From the NCBI GenBank assembly GCA_016124255.1, contig WGOB01000058.1, positions 1 through 44,002 on the forward strand: a DNA stretch of 44,002 bases. The letters are read 5' to 3'. The stretch's first letter is position 1, and every line of letters begins with the position of its first letter. The position numbers were made by a program, and so were the translations under genes. Positions 24,533 through 34,137 of the stretch are shown one piece after another. The notes beneath the pieces were generated by a model. It saw nothing but the letters and a program-made list of their open reading frames with translations, was not told the DNA's origin and made no database searches. Source of the DNA: Alphaproteobacteria bacterium. Lineage in GTDB: Bacteria; Pseudomonadota; Alphaproteobacteria; Caulobacterales; Aquidulcibacteraceae.

Positions 24533-26365
24533 TCAGCCCGCAGGCTCCAGGATTTCGGCGTTGGCCTCCTCGAACGGATCGGGCGGCGGCGGGGCGAAGA
24601 ATTCCGGCTGTTTCTTCAGTACGGCCACGCATTCCTCGTAGCCGGCGACGACCGCTTCATCGAACTTCTTCCAGTCGCGCAGGTCGACATTGGGCATGTC
24701 CGGCGCCACCAGCATGTCGACGCCCTGGCGGCCTTCCCATGGATCGACCATCAGCGTCGCGGCGCGCATCAGCAGCGACGCGATCGGCGGCGGCGATTGG
24801 AGTCCATGCGCGGCGATCCAGCCGAAGAAGCCCGGCGGGTTCATGAAGTCTTCCGGATCGATGCCCTGGCGCTGAGCGACGTCGACGCCGATGATCTGTC
24901 CGCGATGCATGTCCTTCAGGATGTCGACGGGGAAGTTCTTCATCACCGCGCCGTCGACAAGCAGGCCGTTCTTGCCGTCGACCACCGGCGGAAGAATGCC
25001 GGGCAGCGCGATCGACGCGCGCAGCGCCTGGCGCAACAGCCCGGTGCGGTGCACGCGCGTGGCGCCCGCCGCAAGATTGGTGGAGACGCAGAAGAACGGG
25101 ACCTGCAGATCCTCGATCAGCGTCTCGCCGAAATGCTCCCGTAGCCGATCCTCGACGCGCTTGCCGCGCACGAGCGACACCACCGGCATCACGTAATCGC
25201 CAAGCGGATTGGATTCCACGAACCCCTTGCGGATGCGGACCTCGATCTCCTCGTCGTCCCATCCCATGGCGACGCACGCCGCGATGATGCCGCCCATCGA
25301 GGTGCCGCCGACGACGTCGAACGGCACGCCCGCTTCGCGCAGCGCCCGCACCACGCCGATATGCGCATACGCGCGCGCCCCGCCCCCCGAGAGCACCAGC
25401 CCGATCGACCGCCCCGCCACGACGCGCGCGAGGCGCGCGGCGTCGGGATCATCGAGGCCGCGCCAATGGAAGAGCCGCGCCGCATCGCACGCCGCGCGCC
25501 ATTCCTCGGTGGTCGCCGCCTGGCGATCCATGCCGTGATGCAGCAGGATGACGTCGACGAAACGGAATTGCCGCGCCGGCGAGGGATCCTCTTCCGGGAG
25601 GAGCGGCGTGGACGGCCGCGCATCGGCGCGCGCCAGCACCCAAATGCGGTCCGCCTGGCGGATGCAGGCGCGAAACCAGCTCGTGTCCGCGATCGGCGAT
25701 ATCAGGAAGACGGCGTCGTGCTTGTGCTCCAGCGCGTCGAACCACACCGATTGCATCTCCGCGCCTTCGTCGCCGACGATGGCGGCGGTCTTGCCGAGGC
25801 GGGCGAGCGCGGCCTGCAGCGTCCGTGCGCGCAGGCGCAGATCGATGGTCGGCGAGGTGCCGATCAAGGCGTAGACCTTCGGCTCGGCGCGGGGCCGCAC
25901 GCGTTGCGGTTCGCGCGCGCGCGACAGCATCAGCCGCGCCATCCGCTCCATCAGCGTGGGCTCGGCGCGGATCAGGATCTCGAAACCCTTGCGCGAGAGC
26001 CGCACGATCTCGCTGTCGCGCATCGCGAAGACGGAGCCTGCATGCGGCGCCCGCGCGATCAGACCCATTTCGCCGACCGGCTCACCGCTGCGGATATAGC
26101 CGAGCAGGATTTGCTCGTTGTTGGGGCCGATCCGGAACGCGGCCAGCGCGCCCGACATCACGAAATAGACGCATTCCGCCGCCTCGCCCTGGCGAAAGAG
26201 GGGCCAGCCCGCGGGGACCGAAAACCACGTCGCCTCCGCCTCGGCCTCCGTCAACGCCGCCGGTGCGACGTTGGCGAGGAACGGGATCTCGGCGAGCGCG
26301 GGCTGCATTGGGGGCCTGGAAGCACGGGGCTTCCCCGTACTCCTAAAGATCGAGGCGCGCTTCAT
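24533..26365 (-). CDS. Cyclic-nucleotide-domain patatin-like phospholipase (NTE family)
   Basis: A 610-aa fusion. An N-terminal cNMP-binding (CRP-like) domain spans about 25-145 (P-L-F-R-Q-G-E-A ... G-E-P-V-G-E-M-G-L). A middle Rossmann-like region (about 163-280) follows. The C-terminal patatin lipase has the oxyanion loop G-G-G-A-R-A-Y (327-333), nucleophile S356 in G-T-S-M-G and partner D471 in V-D-G-A. NTE/RssA-type enzymes hydrolyse lysophospholipids or other esters; cyclic nucleotides may gate activity. ATG at 26308 (19 codons in) is an alternative start; 26365 has no Shine-Dalgarno, but a TAATTT box just upstream would permit a nearly leaderless message. Confidence 0.88.
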   Translation of the reverse strand: MKRASIFRSTGKPRASRPPMQPALAEIPFLANVAPAALTEAEAEATWFSVPAGWPLFRQGEAAECVYFVMSGALAAFRIGPNNEQILLGYIRSGEPVGEMGLIARAPHAGSVFAMRDSEIVRLSRKGFEILIRAEPTLMERMARLMLSRAREPQRVRPRAEPKVYALIGTSPTIDLRLRARTLQAALARLGKTAAIVGDEGAEMQSVWFDALEHKHDAVFLISPIADTSWFRACIRQADRIWVLARADARPSTPLLPEEDPSPARQFRFVDVILLHHGMDRQAATTEEWRAACDAARLFHWRGLDDPDAARLARVVAGRSIGLVLSGGGARAYAHIGVVRALREAGVPFDVVGGTSMGGIIAACVAMGWDDEEIEVRIRKGFVESNPLGDYVMPVVSLVRGKRVEDRLREHFGETLIEDLQVPFFCVSTNLAAGATRVHRTGLLRQALRASIALPGILPPVVDGKNGLLVDGAVMKNFPVDILKDMHRGQIIGVDVAQRQGIDPEDFMNPPGFFGWIAAHGLQSPPPIASLLMRAATLMVDPWEGRQGVDMLVAPDMPNVDLRDWKKFDEAVVAGYEECVAVLKKQPEFFAPPPPDPFEEANAEILEPAG

Positions 26366-26477
26366 GCGCGTTAAGCGCTAAAATTAGGCTGCACATCTTA
26401 AGAGGCAATGAGGGGTCTCAGCGAAGCCCCCCTGGGCGCCCTTTGACGCCGGCGCCGGCGCACGCAAGAAGGGCCTC

Positions 26478-28085
<1,608 letters not shown>

Positions 28086-28185
28086 ATCCCGGTCGCCCGC
28101 TCGGCGCAGCGCGATTGTCCTTGGCGCGCTTCCGCTTATAAACAGGGGCGGAGCGGACGCGCGCGGGGGTCCATAGGAAGCGGGC

Positions 28186-28728
28186 ATGAATTCGGACGAA
28201 GTGCAGACTGACCAGTTCGTCATGTTGCAGGCGCGTGCCTGGATTGACGCAACAAAGGTCAGCGGTGAGCGCCTGCTCTCCTGGACGCAGACGCGCCAGG
28301 ACGCCGACTCCCGCTTTCGGCGCACGTGGGAAGGCGAAATGTTCGTGTTTGCGGCGCTGAAGCTCGCGCGCTGGGCGTTTCTCGCCAAGGTGCGCAATAT
28401 CGCCCCGCCGGCCGCGTTCCGGTCCATTCTGGCCGTCGAGCCGCTGATCAAGGAAGTGGCCGACATGTTTGCGCACGCTGACGACCACGTCGTCGGCCTC
28501 GCCGGGCGCCGCCAGGCCGCCGCAGCGGGCGGTCGCGCCGCCGCGCAGCCCGCGGCTGCCCCCGCCCCGCCGCCGACGGAGGCGACGACGAGCGTGGTGA
28601 TTGACGGGGAATTGTTCGTCGCCGGGCGCCTCAGCGTGAAGCGCGTGCTGGAAGCCGTGCGCGAAGCCCACGCCGAATTCGAACACATCGCCGCGCAAAG
28701 CGACACGTTCCGCTGGCTCATTCGATAG
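28186..28728 (+). CDS. Hypothetical protein with Ala/Pro-rich linker
   Basis: A 180-aa protein that I do not recognise, with no signal peptide. An N-terminal helical part (about residues 1-105, with R-R-T-W-E-G-E-M-F-V-F-A-A-L-K-L-A-R-W-A-F) is joined by an Ala/Pro/Gly-rich linker (about 106-132) to a C-terminal segment V-V-I-D-G-E-L-F-V-A-G-R-L-S-V-K-R-V. AGGAAG precedes the ATG. It follows mccB by 100 bp on the same strand, so it could be co-transcribed, but nothing links it to leucine breakdown. Codon use fits the neighbourhood, so it is likely a real gene. Confidence 0.65.
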   Translation: MNSDEVQTDQFVMLQARAWIDATKVSGERLLSWTQTRQDADSRFRRTWEGEMFVFAALKLARWAFLAKVRNIAPPAAFRSILAVEPLIKEVADMFAHADDHVVGLAGRRQAAAAGGRAAAQPAAAPAPPPTEATTSVVIDGELFVAGRLSVKRVLEAVREAHAEFEHIAAQSDTFRWLIR

Positions 28729-28807
28729 CTGGCGCGACGGCGCCGGGATGAAGGCCTCATCGCAGAGGCGCTGCTTGGCCAGCCGTCTGGCGACTGGGGA
28801 CCGCCGC

Positions 28808-28843
28808 CTTCCAGCCGGCATGCGGGCTGGAAGCCCGCGCTCC
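28808..28843. repeat. Dispersed GC-rich palindrome between hypothetical gene and TPR gene
   Basis: CTTCCAGCC (28808-28816) and GGCTGGAAG (28825-28833) form a perfect 9-bp inverted repeat around GGCATGCG, followed by CCCGCGCTCCC. It is the clearest copy of the family, lying between convergent genes in a 203-bp gap with no other recognised content. Confidence 0.65.
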
Positions 28844-28931
28844 CGCCCTTGGGATATGAGCCGTGCTGCGCCGGCCACGCCACTGGCGCGCCTCGACGAT
28901 GGGGCGCCCTCGCGACGCCGGCGCGCCCAAA

Positions 28932-30701
28932 TCAGAGGCTATTCGCAGTCACCGCGCCGCGGCGCCCGAGATAGGCCTGATTGAACATCTGCCGCGCGGC
29001 GTTGGCGCCGACGCGGTCGCCTTGGCGGCGGCGCGCTTCGGAGAGGCCCCAATAGGCGTACGCGTCGTTGGGGCTCTCGATCAGCGTAGCGAGGAATTCC
29101 ATCTCGGCGCGTTCCGGCTGGCCGTTGAGCATGTAGGCCGCGCCCAGCGTCCGGCGCACCGGATAATAGATGTAGGGCGGCTCCATGTAGGGCAGGGCCT
29201 GCTGGATCGCGATCGCCTGTTCGAGCTGCGCGATGGCGTCGCCGTACCGGCGTTCCGCCATGTTCGCCTTGGCGAGCAGGATGAGGCGATAGCCGTCGAC
29301 GATCTCGCGCGCCGGCACGCGGTTGTCGATCAGTTGCGAGAAATCGCCGGTGTCGAGCAGCGTCTGGATCGCGGCCGCCTCGGCGCGCGCCTCGATGACG
29401 CGCCCGGCGCGGATCTGCGCCATGCCGCGCGCATACCGCCACGCGCCGGTCACGAGCGGCACGGCGTCGCCCGGCGAGGGCGCAGCGAGCACCGCCGCCG
29501 GTTGCGCATAAACAGCGCGCGCAAACCAGGGCGCAGCCTTCACCGCCTGCGCAATCGGCACCGCCGCCGCCATCTCGATCGGCAGCGCAGCATCGAGGCG
29601 GTCTGCATAAGAGAGTGCGGTGCGTCCATCCCCGCCCATCGCCGCGCTGGTCAGCACGAAGTGCAGATTGTGCGGGTAATACCCGTATTGATACATCGGG
29701 CTCGCGTTCGCGGCGCGGATATAGGCTTCGTCCGCGGCCGACGCCGCGATGTTGGCGCGCATGGAATCGCGGAAGCGGCCGATGCGGTAATAGATGTGCG
29801 CGGGCATGTGCACGAGGTGGCCGGCTGACGGCGCCGCCGGCGCCAGCCGATCGGCGGCCTCCGCCGCGCGCCACGGATCGGTCGAGGCTTCCGCGAGGTG
29901 GATGTAGAGGTGATTGGCGCCGGCGTTCGTCGGGCTGCGCGCCAGCACGGTTTCAACGAAGGCGATTGCGTCGCCCATCCGGCCTTTCGGCGCGCGCCCG
30001 CCGTTCTGCCAATAATCCCACGGCTGGGTGTCCATCGCGGCTTCAGCGGCGAAGATGAGCGCGATGTCGCTGTCGGGATAGCGCGTGGCGACCGCATGCA
30101 TGGCGTCCGCGAAGGCCGCGTCGAGGCCCGCGCGATCGGCCGGCGCGGTGCGCAAATAACGGACCTGGATCGCTTCGATCAGCGCCTGCTCCAGGGCAGA
30201 GGCGGCGTCGGCGCGCTGCTCTGCGGCGCGCGCCGCCTCATACGCGGCGGCGTTGTCGTCCGGATTCATCGGCGCGTTGATGTTGGGCCCGAGCGCGAAC
30301 GCTTCGCCCCAGAAGCACATCGCGCATTGCGGATCGAGGCGCTGGGCCTCCTTGAACGCGCGGATCGCTTCGGCGTGGTTGAAATTGTGCAGCATCCGCA
30401 GGCCTTGATCGAAGAAGGCCTGCGCGCGGGGCGCCGCGGTCGTGATCTGCAGATGCGCGTCGCCAAGGCCGTTCATCAGCGGCGGAGGGGCGCTCATGTC
30501 GCCCGGCAGCGTCTGGGCGTAGGCGGCCGCGCCGATCAGCAGCTCGCCCAGCGCCGCGCGCCGCGCGAGCCCTTCTTCCGGGCCGCAGCGGACGCCTTGG
30601 ACCATCGCTTCCAGCCCCGAGGCTTGGGGCGAGGCTGGCGGACGCACCGAAACGCCAACGAGAGCGGCCGCAAATGCGCCCGCGAAAATCGCATGCTTCA
30701 T
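28932..30701 (-). CDS. Exported tetratricopeptide-repeat protein
   Basis: A 589-aa protein with an N-terminal signal-like segment (M-K-H-A-I-F-A-G-A-F-A-A-A-L-V-G-V) and scattered TPR helices. One TPR-like pair is near residues 95-135 (F-F-D-Q-G-L-R-M-L-H-N-F-N-H-A-E-A-I-R-A), with a further pair near the C-terminus (A-Y-A-Y-W-G-L-S-E-A-R). C-A-M-C-F-W-G-E-A and H-M-P-A-H-I-Y-Y-R are conserved in this family, whose function is unknown. ATG at 30701 has an AGGGGA ribosome-binding site; the longer open frame upstream is Arg-rich shadow. It is divergent from the TIR-domain gene with a 218-bp gap. Confidence 0.8.
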   Translation of the reverse strand: MKHAIFAGAFAAALVGVSVRPPASPQASGLEAMVQGVRCGPEEGLARRAALGELLIGAAAYAQTLPGDMSAPPPLMNGLGDAHLQITTAAPRAQAFFDQGLRMLHNFNHAEAIRAFKEAQRLDPQCAMCFWGEAFALGPNINAPMNPDDNAAAYEAARAAEQRADAASALEQALIEAIQVRYLRTAPADRAGLDAAFADAMHAVATRYPDSDIALIFAAEAAMDTQPWDYWQNGGRAPKGRMGDAIAFVETVLARSPTNAGANHLYIHLAEASTDPWRAAEAADRLAPAAPSAGHLVHMPAHIYYRIGRFRDSMRANIAASAADEAYIRAANASPMYQYGYYPHNLHFVLTSAAMGGDGRTALSYADRLDAALPIEMAAAVPIAQAVKAAPWFARAVYAQPAAVLAAPSPGDAVPLVTGAWRYARGMAQIRAGRVIEARAEAAAIQTLLDTGDFSQLIDNRVPAREIVDGYRLILLAKANMAERRYGDAIAQLEQAIAIQQALPYMEPPYIYYPVRRTLGAAYMLNGQPERAEMEFLATLIESPNDAYAYWGLSEARRRQGDRVGANAARQMFNQAYLGRRGAVTANSL

Positions 30702-30919
30702 GTCCAGTCCCCTGCGAAAAGCGCGGCGCGCCGGGGGCGTGCGCGCAGGGCGGGCGCCTCTTGGCTCAGGGAGGCGCTCAAGAACCCCGTCCTTATCGCA
30801 GACCTGCGACGTTTTGAACCCACGGCGCGCGCGAGGCGAACCGGCCGGCTGGCCCGGCGCCTCCCCTTGGTCGGCGGGGGTTGCTAGGAAGAGCGCCTCG
30901 TCCGCCCTCTGGAGCGCCA
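30702..30919. other. Divergent intergenic region between TPR and TIR genes
   Basis: A GC-rich 218-bp stretch. GCGCCTC and GAGGCGC arms occur near 30764-30790. No convincing -35/-10 pair, GANTC cluster or CtrA box was seen by eye. It must hold the promoters of both divergent genes. Confidence 0.4.
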
Positions 30920-32116
30920 ATGACCGTCCATATCGCCCATGCCCCAGCCGATGCAGCCGCCGCGGAAGCGCTGCAGACCTATCTCGAACGGCGCGGGCAG
31001 TTCGTGGACCGCGAGACGGGCGAACGGGGGTTCCGCCCGCTGATGGGCGCAGACGCGGTGGTGCTGTTGTGGTCGAAGGACACGACGTTCACACCGCACC
31101 GCCTCCAGATGGAGAAGCGCGCGCTCGACGCCTGGGCCGACGGGCGCTTGGTCCTGGTCAAGCTCGACCATCATTTCGCGCCGGTGGGCATGCGCGATCT
31201 GCCGTTTGTGGACGCGAGCTTCGAGGCGCAGCGCGATCTTGTTGCGTGGCCCGAGATCGTGAAGCGGGTGCAGGCGGCGACGCGGCCCCCGCCGCCGATG
31301 AGCGGCGAGGCGCCTGACGCAATGCGCGCCCCGGCGCCGGGCGCGCCGCAACCGCCGCCGCAGATGGCGCGCAAGGGCGGCGGCGGCCGCGCCTTCTTCT
31401 GGATCGTCGCCGTGCTTGCGATCCTCGCGGGCGCCGGCGCTGTCGCAGTGATGGCGTCGGTGTGGCTGGTGAACCGGATCGGCGCCACGCCCGGCACGCT
31501 CGAGGATCTGCGCGCCGGCGTCGACGCGTTCGCCGTCCAGTACGGCCTGCCGGATGGGGTCGGCTTCTACGCCGCGGCCGGGCTTGTCGCGATGGCGCTC
31601 TGTTTCATCGCCTACGCGCTCTTCCGGCGCCCGCGCCGCGCCGTCGCCGCCAAGCCGCGCAAGCGTGATGCAGCGCCGCGCGAACGCGCCGCGGAAGAAG
31701 AGGGCGCGGTTGGCGGCGCAGCGCCCGCGTCCGTGTTCGTCTCCTATGCGCGCGCGGATTCCGCGATCGTCATCCCGGTGTGCGAAGCGGTGAAGGCGCA
31801 GGGCCCCTCGCTCTGGCTCGACAAGGACGGTATCGGCGCCGGCGAGAATTGGGCCGGCGAGATCGTGCGCGCCATCAAGGCGGTGCGCGGCGTGGCGGTG
31901 ATGTGTTCGAAGGCGGCGTTCGAAAGCGATCACGTCAAGCGCGAGATCTATCTCGCGGACCGCTACAAGAAGCACCTCCTGCCGGTGTTCATCGAAGAGG
32001 CGACGCCGCCGGAGGACTTCGAATATTTCTTCGCCGGCGTGCAGCATCTGAAGCTGCACGAAACCCCGGAAGCCGAACGCGGGCCGGCGATGGCGAAAGC
32101 GCTGGCTGCTGTTTGA
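30920..32116 (+). CDS. Membrane protein with N- and C-terminal TIR-like domains
   Basis: A 398-aa protein with a TIR-TM-TM-TIR layout. The C-terminal domain (about 270-373) is a clear bacterial TIR: A-S-V-F-V-S-Y-A-R-A-D (strand A), L-W-L-D-K-D-G-I-G-A-G-E-N-W (BB-loop region) and C-S-K-A-A-F-E-S-D-H-V-K-R-E, whose E342 sits where NADase TIRs have the catalytic Glu. The N-terminal domain (1-112) is a divergent relative (V-H-I-A-H-A-P-A-D; V-V-L-L-W-S-K-D...Q-M-E with E65). Proline-rich linker 122-150, helices at about 158-184 and 215-235. ATG at 30920 follows GGAGCGCC. TIR proteins cleave NAD or act as adaptors; the role here is unknown. It ends 45 bp before the hydratase gene. Confidence 0.82.
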   Translation: MTVHIAHAPADAAAAEALQTYLERRGQFVDRETGERGFRPLMGADAVVLLWSKDTTFTPHRLQMEKRALDAWADGRLVLVKLDHHFAPVGMRDLPFVDASFEAQRDLVAWPEIVKRVQAATRPPPPMSGEAPDAMRAPAPGAPQPPPQMARKGGGGRAFFWIVAVLAILAGAGAVAVMASVWLVNRIGATPGTLEDLRAGVDAFAVQYGLPDGVGFYAAAGLVAMALCFIAYALFRRPRRAVAAKPRKRDAAPRERAAEEEGAVGGAAPASVFVSYARADSAIVIPVCEAVKAQGPSLWLDKDGIGAGENWAGEIVRAIKAVRGVAVMCSKAAFESDHVKREIYLADRYKKHLLPVFIEEATPPEDFEYFFAGVQHLKLHETPEAERGPAMAKALAAV

Positions 32117-32161
32117 GGCAACCATCGCTCTCTCCCGCAGGGGAGAAGGAGGAGATCAATC

Positions 32162-33010
32162 ATGACGCTCGCGCCCGAACCCGTTATTCTCGATGTCTCG
32201 CCTGCGGGCGTGGCGGTGGTGCTGCTCAACCGTCCTGCAAAAAAGAACGCGTTCGACGAATTGGTGATCGCCGGTCTCGCTGAGGCCTTCGAGACCTTGA
32301 AGGGCGCCGATCATGTCCGCATCGTCTTCCTCAAGGGCGCGGGCGACACCTTCAGCGCCGGCGCCGATCTCGACTGGATGAAGCGCCAGGGCGAGCATCT
32401 GCGCGCGGACAATGAGAAAGATGCGTTGGCGCTCGCCAAGATGCTGAAGGCGCTGCACGAGCTGCCGCAATTCACCGTGGCGCTGGTGGACGGCGCAGCG
32501 ATGGGCGGGGGCGCGGGGCTCGTCGCGGCCGCCGACTATGCTGTAGCCACGGCGCGGACCAAGTTCCGATTCTCCGAGGTCCGCTTGGGGCTGACGCCGG
32601 CGACGATCAGCCCCTACGTCATCGAGGCGATCGGCGCGCGCAACGCCCGCGCGCTCTTCGCATCGGCCTTGCCGTTCAACGCCGCCGAGGCGCATCGATA
32701 CGGCCTCGTCCACGAGGTGGTGGAGGATGAGAAGGGGCTGGAATCCGCCATGAGCCGGCTTGCGGGCCTGGCGATGGAGAATGCTCCCGGCGCGGTGGCG
32801 GACGCCAAAGCCCTGGTGCGCCACGTCGTCGACGACGTCACCCGCATCCGCAACGCCGTGCCGGTCGTGCAGGTGGCGCCGGGACACGTGATCGACAGCG
32901 AGCTGATGCACGACACCGCACGCCGGATCGCGGATCGGCGCGCGTCCGACGAAGGGCGCGAAGGGCTTGCAGCGTTCCTGGAAAAGCGCTCGCCGAAGTG
33001 GAGCCAATGA
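32162..33010 (+). CDS. liuC: Enoyl-CoA hydratase family protein, probable methylglutaconyl-CoA hydratase
   Basis: Crotonase-superfamily enzyme (282 aa). The oxyanion-hole sequences are S-A-G-A-D-L-D-W-M (near 65-73) and G-A-A-M-G-G-G-A-G-L (near 112-121). The A-D-L-D-W-M form is typical of AUH/LiuC hydratases, which turn 3-methylglutaconyl-CoA into HMG-CoA, the step after methylcrotonyl-CoA carboxylase. The catalytic Glu pair is less certain by eye (F-S-E-V-R-L-G-L-T is present). GGAGGAG lies upstream of the ATG. The stop overlaps the DUF3667 start. The location near mccB and mccA supports the assignment. Confidence 0.8.
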   Translation: MTLAPEPVILDVSPAGVAVVLLNRPAKKNAFDELVIAGLAEAFETLKGADHVRIVFLKGAGDTFSAGADLDWMKRQGEHLRADNEKDALALAKMLKALHELPQFTVALVDGAAMGGGAGLVAAADYAVATARTKFRFSEVRLGLTPATISPYVIEAIGARNARALFASALPFNAAEAHRYGLVHEVVEDEKGLESAMSRLAGLAMENAPGAVADAKALVRHVVDDVTRIRNAVPVVQVAPGHVIDSELMHDTARRIADRRASDEGREGLAAFLEKRSPKWSQ

Positions 33011-34137
33011 GCGGCGATCTGGACGCGGCCGGCGCAGCGGCGACAGCCGCCCTGGTCGCACGCGAGATCGAGGGGCGCGCCGGCACGCGTCACGGCGACG
33101 GCAAATGCCTCAACTGCGGCGCTGCCCTCAGCGGCAAATATTGTTCCGAGTGCGGACAGCCCGCCCATGTGCACCGGACGCTCGGGCACGTGTTCGAAGA
33201 ATTCTTGCATGGCGTCGTGCATTTCGACACCAAGGCATGGCGCACGCTCCCGCTGCTCGCGGCGCGCCCTGGCACGCTCACGCACAACTACATCCACGGC
33301 AAGCGCGCGCGCTATATCTCCCCGCTCGCCATGTTCCTGTTCGCCGTCTTCACGATGTACTTCGTGTTCGCGCTGGTGACCCCGCGCAACTTCATCGAGT
33401 TCGGGGAGACCGAACTCAGCGAATACTCGCGCGCTGAACTCGACGAACGCCTTGCGGAACTGCGTCGGAGCGAAAGCGAGCTCGCCGCCAGCCCGGAATT
33501 GGAGAAGACTGCGGGAAAAGGCGCAGCGGCCGCGACCCGTCGCTTGGTTGCGCGCCAGCGCGTCGCCTTCGAGCAGGAGATCGCGCGGCGCGAGGGCCGG
33601 CCGGTTCCAGCTTCGCCCATTCCTGAGGGCAGCATCGAGGGTGATGCGAGCGACGCGATTTCGAGCGCCGCGAAGGACGGCAATTTCGTCCTCATCGCCG
33701 GCGCCGACGACCTGAATGCAAAGCTCAACGAAAAGCTCAAGAATCCGGAACTGCTCGTCTATAAGGTGCAACAAAGCGCCTACAAATTCTCGTTCCTTCT
33801 GGTGCCGCTCTCGCTGCCGTTCGTGGCGCTGTTGTTCGTGTGGAAGCGCGGCTGGACATTCTATGACCACACCGTCTTCACGCTCTATTCCCAGGCGTTC
33901 ATGTCGCTGCTCTTCGTTGTGGTGTCGCTGCTGACGATCGCAGGCGCGTGGACGAGTTGGGCCATACCATGGCTGGTGTTGCTCGGGATCCCCGCGCACA
34001 TGTATTTCCATCTCAAGGGAACCTACGATCTTGGCTGGTGGTCCGCGCTCTGGCGCACGCTCTTTCTGATCGTCTTTGCGCTCGTCGCGCTCATCGTGTT
34101 CATCGTTCTCATGGTTATTTTCGGCGTGGTCAGCTGA
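33007..34137 (+). CDS. DUF3667 zinc-ribbon membrane protein
   Basis: A 376-aa DUF3667-type protein. The zinc ribbon is C34-L-N-C37 with C46-S-E-C49. After it comes the family segment R-T-L-G-H-V-F-E-E-F-L-H with D-T-K-A-W-R-T-L, then a first membrane helix (about 103-123). A long charged loop (about 130-245) precedes three or four C-terminal helices. Function unknown for the whole family. ATG at 33007 overlaps the hydratase stop (ATGA), and its own stop overlaps the mccA start (TGATG), so it is translated inside the leucine operon. A GTG three codons upstream is an alternative. Confidence 0.82.
   Translation: MSGDLDAAGAAATAALVAREIEGRAGTRHGDGKCLNCGAALSGKYCSECGQPAHVHRTLGHVFEEFLHGVVHFDTKAWRTLPLLAARPGTLTHNYIHGKRARYISPLAMFLFAVFTMYFVFALVTPRNFIEFGETELSEYSRAELDERLAELRRSESELAASPELEKTAGKGAAAATRRLVARQRVAFEQEIARREGRPVPASPIPEGSIEGDASDAISSAAKDGNFVLIAGADDLNAKLNEKLKNPELLVYKVQQSAYKFSFLLVPLSLPFVALLFVWKRGWTFYDHTVFTLYSQAFMSLLFVVVSLLTIAGAWTSWAIPWLVLLGIPAHMYFHLKGTYDLGWWSALWRTLFLIVFALVALIVFIVLMVIFGVVS

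Noticed and set aside
26371-26387. TTAA-rich stretch upstream of the patatin gene as a possible CtrA box
   Set aside because: The second half-site is AATT rather than TTAA; more likely an AT-rich promoter.
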